The translations under genes and the position numbers were made by a program. A DNA stretch of 64,000 nt from Myrica gale (lineage: Eukaryota; Streptophyta; Magnoliopsida; Fagales; Myricaceae): the NCBI GenBank assembly GCA_963930655.1, contig OZ005612.1, positions 12,839,001-12,903,000 of the forward strand, read 5' to 3'. The number at the start of each line of letters is the position of its first letter. Positions within the stretch are counted from its first letter, which is position 1. Positions 58,864-64,000 of this stretch are shown piece by piece. Under the pieces are notes generated by a model. That model was not told the origin of the DNA. It made no database searches and saw nothing but the letters and a program-made list of their open reading frames with translations.

Positions 58864-60190
58864 TTGATGAATTGGGCAAGAGATGATACACATAGACTAT
58901 ATAGAATGAATTCTATTGATAGTGTGTATAGTGATAGTGTGTCAAATGTTGAGTTGGACATTAATAGCAGTGATTCAAACTCTGATTTGGAAAATTCTGC
59001 TACTGTTGAAGCTATGGCTGAACAAGCACCTAGAACATTAAGAGATTACTTGCAGCCCACTCGCACCACAACACCATCATGCATTGCTTTACCTGATGAT
59101 GCTTCAAATTTTGCAATTAAGCATGGCATGATGTCAATAGTACCTGAATTCCATGGGATGGATTCCGAGAGTCCATACCAACACTTGACAGATTTTGAGC
59201 TTGCTTGCACTACTTTCATTACTAGAGCTACTACAGATGAATATGTTAAACTTCGTTTATTTCCTTTCTCTTTAAAGGATAAAGCGAAGATTTGGTTTAA
59301 TTCTCTGAGACCAAATTATATCTCTAGTTGGGCTGACACGCAACGTGAGTTATTACCTAAATTCTTTCCTTTTCAGAGAACTCAATTTTTGCAAGAGCAA
59401 ATCAGCCAATTTATGCAAAGAGGTGATGAGACCTTCCACGCTTGTTGGGAACATCTGTCCACATCATGGTTTTGAGTCTTGGAGGCTTGTCAACTACTTT
59501 TACACTGTACTTACACCTGAATGCAAGCAGTTTGTTCAGACTATGTGCAATGGGGAATTTTTTAGCAAGGAACCTGATGAAGCATTCAAGTTCTTTGATT
59601 ACCTTGCTGAAAGTGCCCAACAATGGAATACACGATCTGACCGGGCACCATTAGCAGTACAAGCTCTCAGAGCTATTGCTGGTAGGGGCAGATATGAGAT
59701 TAAGGACGAAACTGATGTCCAAGCTCGAATAGCTGCATTGACCAGAAAATTAGAAGTTATGGAATTAGAGAAGGTGAAGACCGCAAAAGCAGTGGAGGTG
59801 TGCTCTCTATGCGCCGATTCTAGCCATAAGACTCAGGATTGTCCGATTATGCCAGTTTTACAGGAGAGTGGGTCTGATCAGATGCAATCAGCAAATTGGG
59901 TTAACAGAACACCTAGTCAGCCTTTCTCCAACACTTACAATCCGGGGTGGAGGAATCATCCAAATTTTTCATGGAGGAATGATCAACCTGGTCAATCTTC
60001 GCATTCTCAACAACCTCCCCAGTCCTATACACCACCTTCTCAGTAGACGTCTCATCTGGCTGCTCCTCAGCATCAATATCAGCCACCTAATCCTTCTCAT
60101 AACCATCCTTCAGCAGTGCCTCCAGGATTTCAATCTTATATAGTTCCTTAGCCTTCTCAGTTTCAACCCCCTGCCCCACCAAAGAAGTCT
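58864..60190 (+). pseudogene. Athila-like gag region (fossil)
   Basis: The Athila-type gag is shown by RTLRDYLQPTRTTTPSCIAL, then FHGMDSESPYQHLTDFELAC and LFPFSLKDKAKIWFNSL. Downstream lie a knuckle-like CSLCADSSHKTQDCP and a glutamine/proline-rich tail. Confidence 0.75.
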
Positions 60191-60211
60191 CTTGACGATA
60201 GTATGACATAG

Positions 60212-61870
60212 ATGGCCAACACACTCCAGCAGTTCATGCAGATTCAGGCCACCACTAACAGTCAGAACACTCAGGCCATAAATGAGTTACGGGGCACCAT
60301 TAATAAGATGAGCACCACATTGAGCACCCTTGACAGAGGAAAATTCCCAGTACAACCTCAGCCTAATCCTCAAGTATACCGACAACAACAACTGCAAGTG
60401 CATAATGTCTCAGAGGAATCCATTGAAACAACAAAGGCTGTTATTTCTTTAAGAAGTGGAAAGGAAGTTTCCCGACCTGAGATGCCTATGGATAGACAAA
60501 CAGTTGTCCCAACACCTGAGGGTACAACAGAAACTGATGAAGCCGAAGAAAAATCAGAGGAAGTTAGCCCAGAAGCAAAGAAACCTGCAAGTAATGAGGC
60601 AGAGACGAGTAGGGAGTTTCGACCTGTGGTTCCCTATCCTCAGAGATTGGCAGCTAGCCAAAAGAACAAATATCATACTGAAATTCAGGAAATCTTCAAG
60701 CAAGTGAAGATCAATATTCCACTTTTGGACGCCATACAACAAGTCCCTTCATATGCAAAATTTTTGAAGGACTTGTGCACAATGAAGAGGAAGCTGAATG
60801 TAAAGAAGAAAGCTTTCTTGACAGAGCAAGTCAGCGCATTGATATTGAGCGAGACTCCTCAGAAGTTTAGAGATCCCGACACTCCTACTATCTCCATTAT
60901 GATCGGTGAATCACGCATTGGGAGAGCTTTACTTGATTTGGGTAGCAGTGTGAACTTGCTACCATTCTCAATTTATGAGCAGTTGGGGTTGGGTGAGCTG
61001 AAAAAGACCTCTATCATGCTACAGTTGGCTGACAGATTAGTCAAGGTACCACGGGGTGTAATTGAAGATGTTTTGGTTCAGGTAGACAAATTTTACTATC
61101 CATTGGACTTTGTAGTTCTGGATATGTAGCAGAAAGTTTCCACTATCTACCAGGCACCTGTCATTCTTGGACGTCCATTCCTTGCTACCTCCATTGCATT
61201 GATTAATTGTCGAAGTGGAGTACTGAAGCTCACATTTGGGAATATGACATTGGAGATGAACGTGTTCAATGCCTGCAAGATGCCAAGTGGATGTGACGAC
61301 TCAGAGGTACATGCAGTTAATTTGATAGATGACTTTGATATTTCAGAGCTGTTATCAGTACTTGATTCTGATAGTGCACTTGAGGATGACTTTCCCGAGC
61401 AGCCTGAAGCTCTTATTGAGACAGTTCCTCCATCAGTAGAATTAACAGAAGTAGAGGGACAATTAATAGAGACACATGACTCCTCTCAGTTGTCAGATGT
61501 GAGCTACACAGGCAGTTGGCGTAGGCCAGTCTTTGAAGCCCTCGACTTACCAGAAGTCATCAGAAGAAGAAGTCCCTACATTGGAGTTGAAGCCACTACC
61601 TGAGGACTTGAAGTACGTTTTTCTGGGTCCAGCTGAGGGTACATTCCCAGTTGTCATCTCTTCTCAGCTTACTTCAGAGCAAGAAGCCGATTTATTGCAA
61701 GTACTGAGAAAGCATCGGGGAGCAATAAGCTGGACCATTGCAGACATCAAAGGAATTGACCATTCCGTTTGTACACATAACATTTTTCTGGAGGGAGATG
61801 CGAGACCAGTTCGTGATGCACAGCGTAGACTAAATCCCACCATGAAAGAGGTGGTGAAGAAGGAGGTGCT
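60212..61870 (+). pseudogene. Athila-like protease and start of reverse transcriptase (fossil)
   Basis: A glutamine-rich and then glutamate-rich spacer leads to a retroviral-type protease (GRALLDLGSSVNLLPFSIYE near 60930) and the FHILGRPFLAT-like region near 61165. The reverse transcriptase entrance is seen near 61690-61860: LRKHRGAISWTIADIKGI, a C-x-H stretch and ARPVRDAQRRLNPTM. Confidence 0.7.
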
Positions 61871-61877
61871 GAAATTG

Positions 61878-62545
61878 TTAGAGTTGTTTTCATTGCTTTT
61901 TCTCTTGCTGTTGTTTACACCGAATACACTCTCTTTCATTTATATTTGCACTTTCATTTCAGTTGTAGAACTTGTCTGGACCGAATGTCATATTCTATTT
62001 ATGTTTCAGATTTGAGTTATGCTTTGGTGGGATGATTAAATGTTATGTTATATTTTCATTTCACTTCCTTAATGTTAGAATAGTGTTTGGTTTTGTTTTT
62101 GTTAGTTTTATTGAGTATGGGCATGAATGGATTGTGACTAGCTAGAGGTTGGGTACAAAGTGTTCGATGAAATGTCTCTTAGAGCAGGTTCAATGCCAAA
62201 CGATATTTATTCGACAACTACTCTAGTTTATCTAGTTTCAACTCCATCTCATGCTACGTTTATAATTATGTATTTTTCTTGTTAGCTCTTTATTAATCTT
62301 TTAGCACTTACATTGATCGCAACTCAAAATCTCAAAATCATGGATGGTATCCAAAAACCAAACCTTTCCCTTTGTAAATACCATTTTCATTGTAAATAAA
62401 ACATAGTTTCTTTTATTGTAATGGTGATTGGAATGAAAAAAATTGAACACATCGTTTCTTGTGGAAATGACCTAGGACTTCCCTAGTATTACTTGACAAC
62501 CTCCTACGCTAGGGAGTAATTCACTAATCATTTTTAGTTGAATCA
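61878..62545 (+). repeat. Athila-like 3' LTR copy
   Basis: This is the 668-bp partner of 58093-58760 and ends TTAGTTGAATCA. Confidence 0.85.
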
Positions 62546-63665
62546 GTATGGTCGGGAGCTCTGGTAGGAGAAGGAATAATGGGAGGATCATCAGCCAAAT
62601 CAGCATCTATATCAAACTCCATTACCCTAGCATCTACCGCCTCACCAGTAGGCTCATCCTCAGCCTCAATATCCTCATCAGCCTCCTCAGGCTCATCCTC
62701 ATCAGTCTCCTCAGGCTCATCCTCATCACTCTCCTGACGCTTAGGCACCCAAGTGTTCCTGGAAGTCTGTCTATAGCGCATCCGGGTTAAAGTGTGAGTA
62801 TCAAATAGGTCACACTTGGTCAAAGTGTCTTGCTCTCGAGAACTGAGTGCCACGCAAAAATGTCTAAAAATCTGGGTAAACAGCAAGCCATAAGGTAGAT
62901 TCTTCTTAGACTCAATAGTTGTTTCCATATGTTTGAGCATAATCTAAGGAAGGTTGAACTTTTTCTCCTTCAGGAGACGCTCCAGTATAAAAACATCCAT
63001 ATAAGTCACCTCCTCTCGGTGTCCACCTCGAGGCACCAAGTTATGAGTGCAGATCAAATGAACCAATCTCAAATGAACAGGTAACTGGTTGGTATGGATT
63101 TTTCTAGGTGCATCCTCTGCCACATCATCTCCTAGGAGGATACTTAGGGCTGCTCCATAATCAAATCCCTTACACACGGGCCATGTCTTAGGCTCATAAG
63201 CCCGAATCCCAACATGTGTGATACCAAAAATCTCACCGAGAATTACTTCATTTAAAACAATATCCCGTCCTCCAACCTTACTCTTAACGGTAAACAAGCC
63301 TCCCGCTTCCCAACCAGTAGACATGTTAGCGAAGAACATCCTAACATATTTGGGAAACACTTCCTTACCCGTATCCAACAAAGTTCGCCAACCTTGCTTC
63401 ACAAAGGGACGCTCAATCTCGAAAGCCGAAAGTGATTCTATATCCACTTTCCTACCAATCATGATTTTTCTATTTGAGAAGTCACTATAAAACTTCGAAG
63501 CACATTCAGCATTAAGGAAATTGTAATCAGGCTCACCCGAAGGAGCTGCTGATGATCGAGATGATCCCGGGCGCTCAGAGACGTGTATGGCAGGATGCTT
63601 CGTCTTGGCATGATGATTGAACTCGATAATTGGAGAGAAAAAAGGCTGGAATCCGAAAATTTGTA
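62546..63665 (-). pseudogene. plant transposon-protein-like ORF, reverse strand (relic)
   Basis: Read leftward, the product contains FLNAECASKFYSDFSNRKI, IERPFVKQGWRTLLDTGKEV, FFANMSTGWEAGGLFTVKSK and VGGRDIVLNEVILGEIFGI. This pattern recalls the putative plant transposon protein domain (PF20167) found in ORFs tied to plant retroelements, often antisense. Its far end is very acidic (repeats of DEDEPEE). It abuts the Athila-like LTR. It looks broken and is treated as a fossil part. The assignment is from memory. Confidence 0.45.
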
Positions 63666-64000
63666 GTTAGGGTTTCAAAGAGGCCGAAATCCCTAAAAAT
63701 CTCGTGCTTGATGGATTTTGATGTAAATCAACTCAAAAAGAGAGGGCTTGGGCCGCAAATGATGTTCTGAGATGATGGGGATCGATTTTAGGGTAGCTTA
63801 TGGTGTTTTGGGAAAGATTCGAGAGAGTTTGGGTCGAGAGAGGGAAGCTGTACGGGAAAAATGAGAGATCGGTCGACCGAAATGAGAACTGCAGTATATA
63901 TAGATTCGACGAGGCGGTCGACCGCTTGGTATAGCGGTTCATGACCGTCGACCGCTACATGTAGCGGTTTCACATGACCATCGACCACTTCGTGTAGCGG
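63666..64000. repeat. leader-like region with CGGTCGACCGCT motifs at window edge
   Basis: From about 63860 to the edge, GGTCGACCG, GCGGTCGACCGCTTGG and GTCGACCGCTACATGTAGCGG recur, very like motifs in the gag-only Copia LTRs at 4378-4515 and 8005-8165. The element it belongs to continues outside the window. Confidence 0.5.

Larger units (their letters stand above)
58093..62545 (+). mobile_element. Athila-like Gypsy element, shortened
   Basis: Two LTR copies of 668 bp flank gag, protease and only the first part of reverse transcriptase; RNase H and integrase are not seen. The LTR copies differ at about 18 sites by eye (about 2.7 percent), which suggests an age of roughly one to two million years at usual plant rates. 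No matching target duplication was found. It is broken, with several interruptions, and cannot move on its own. Confidence 0.75.

Overview
The window is nuclear DNA from a flowering plant. It has plant LTR retrotransposons with tRNA-Met or Athila-type primer sites, CACTA and Mutator-like DNA transposons, Tourist-type MITEs, a plastid tRNA relic and plant gene families with introns. It looks like a repeat-rich intergenic block, probably from a dicot; I cannot name the species. Only one host gene looks whole and in place, a small secreted RALF-like peptide gene at 46268-46651. A second intact-looking gene, a GRF zinc-finger membrane protein at 25717-26541, rides inside a Mutator-like element.

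Layout. 1-3308: ends of two nested long-terminal-repeat sequences, then purine-rich simple repeats. 3309-20075: a CACTA element with a TCT target duplication. Inside it lie a gag-only Copia element (3661-8511, duplication ATTTT), a Gypsy solo LTR (9018-12514, duplication AAAAT) and a second CACTA element of the same family in the opposite orientation (14701-19205, duplication AGT). Both CACTA elements carry exon pieces of host genes: mitochondrial ATP synthase OSCP and a short ATG exon in the outer one, glutathione peroxidase and a BABAM1/MERIT40-like exon in the inner one. 20504-24400: two reverse-strand Gypsy-type LTR relics. 24684-25044: a very GC-rich nested inverted repeat. 25303-30705: a Mutator-like element with about 280-bp inverted ends and a perfect 9-bp duplication; it carries a decayed MuDR-type transposase and the GRF gene.

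30706-37329: mostly gene-free DNA, including a decayed duplicate of the RALF-like locus (about 32.8-34.1 kb), a Tourist MITE and a PPR pseudogene. The PPR remnant is cut by an old Copia (Ale/Retrofit-like) element at 37330-41135. 41136-45760: MITEs, a plastid trnI-CAU fragment and degenerate CTCGGG-type repeats. 45770-48250: the intact RALF-like locus and a fold-back MITE. 50255-50713: an unknown coding exon that appears to be cut by a long Gypsy element (about 50714-57880). 57880-62545: an Athila-like element with two 668-bp LTR copies that differ at about 18 sites. 62546-64000: a reverse-strand transposon-protein-like ORF.

The most interesting point is the CACTA pair. In both elements the captured exons point toward the same element end, and both elements share what looks like a common 3' exon with its splice acceptor. 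This suggests a family that builds chimeric host-exon transcripts. All family names come from remembered motifs; no search was run.
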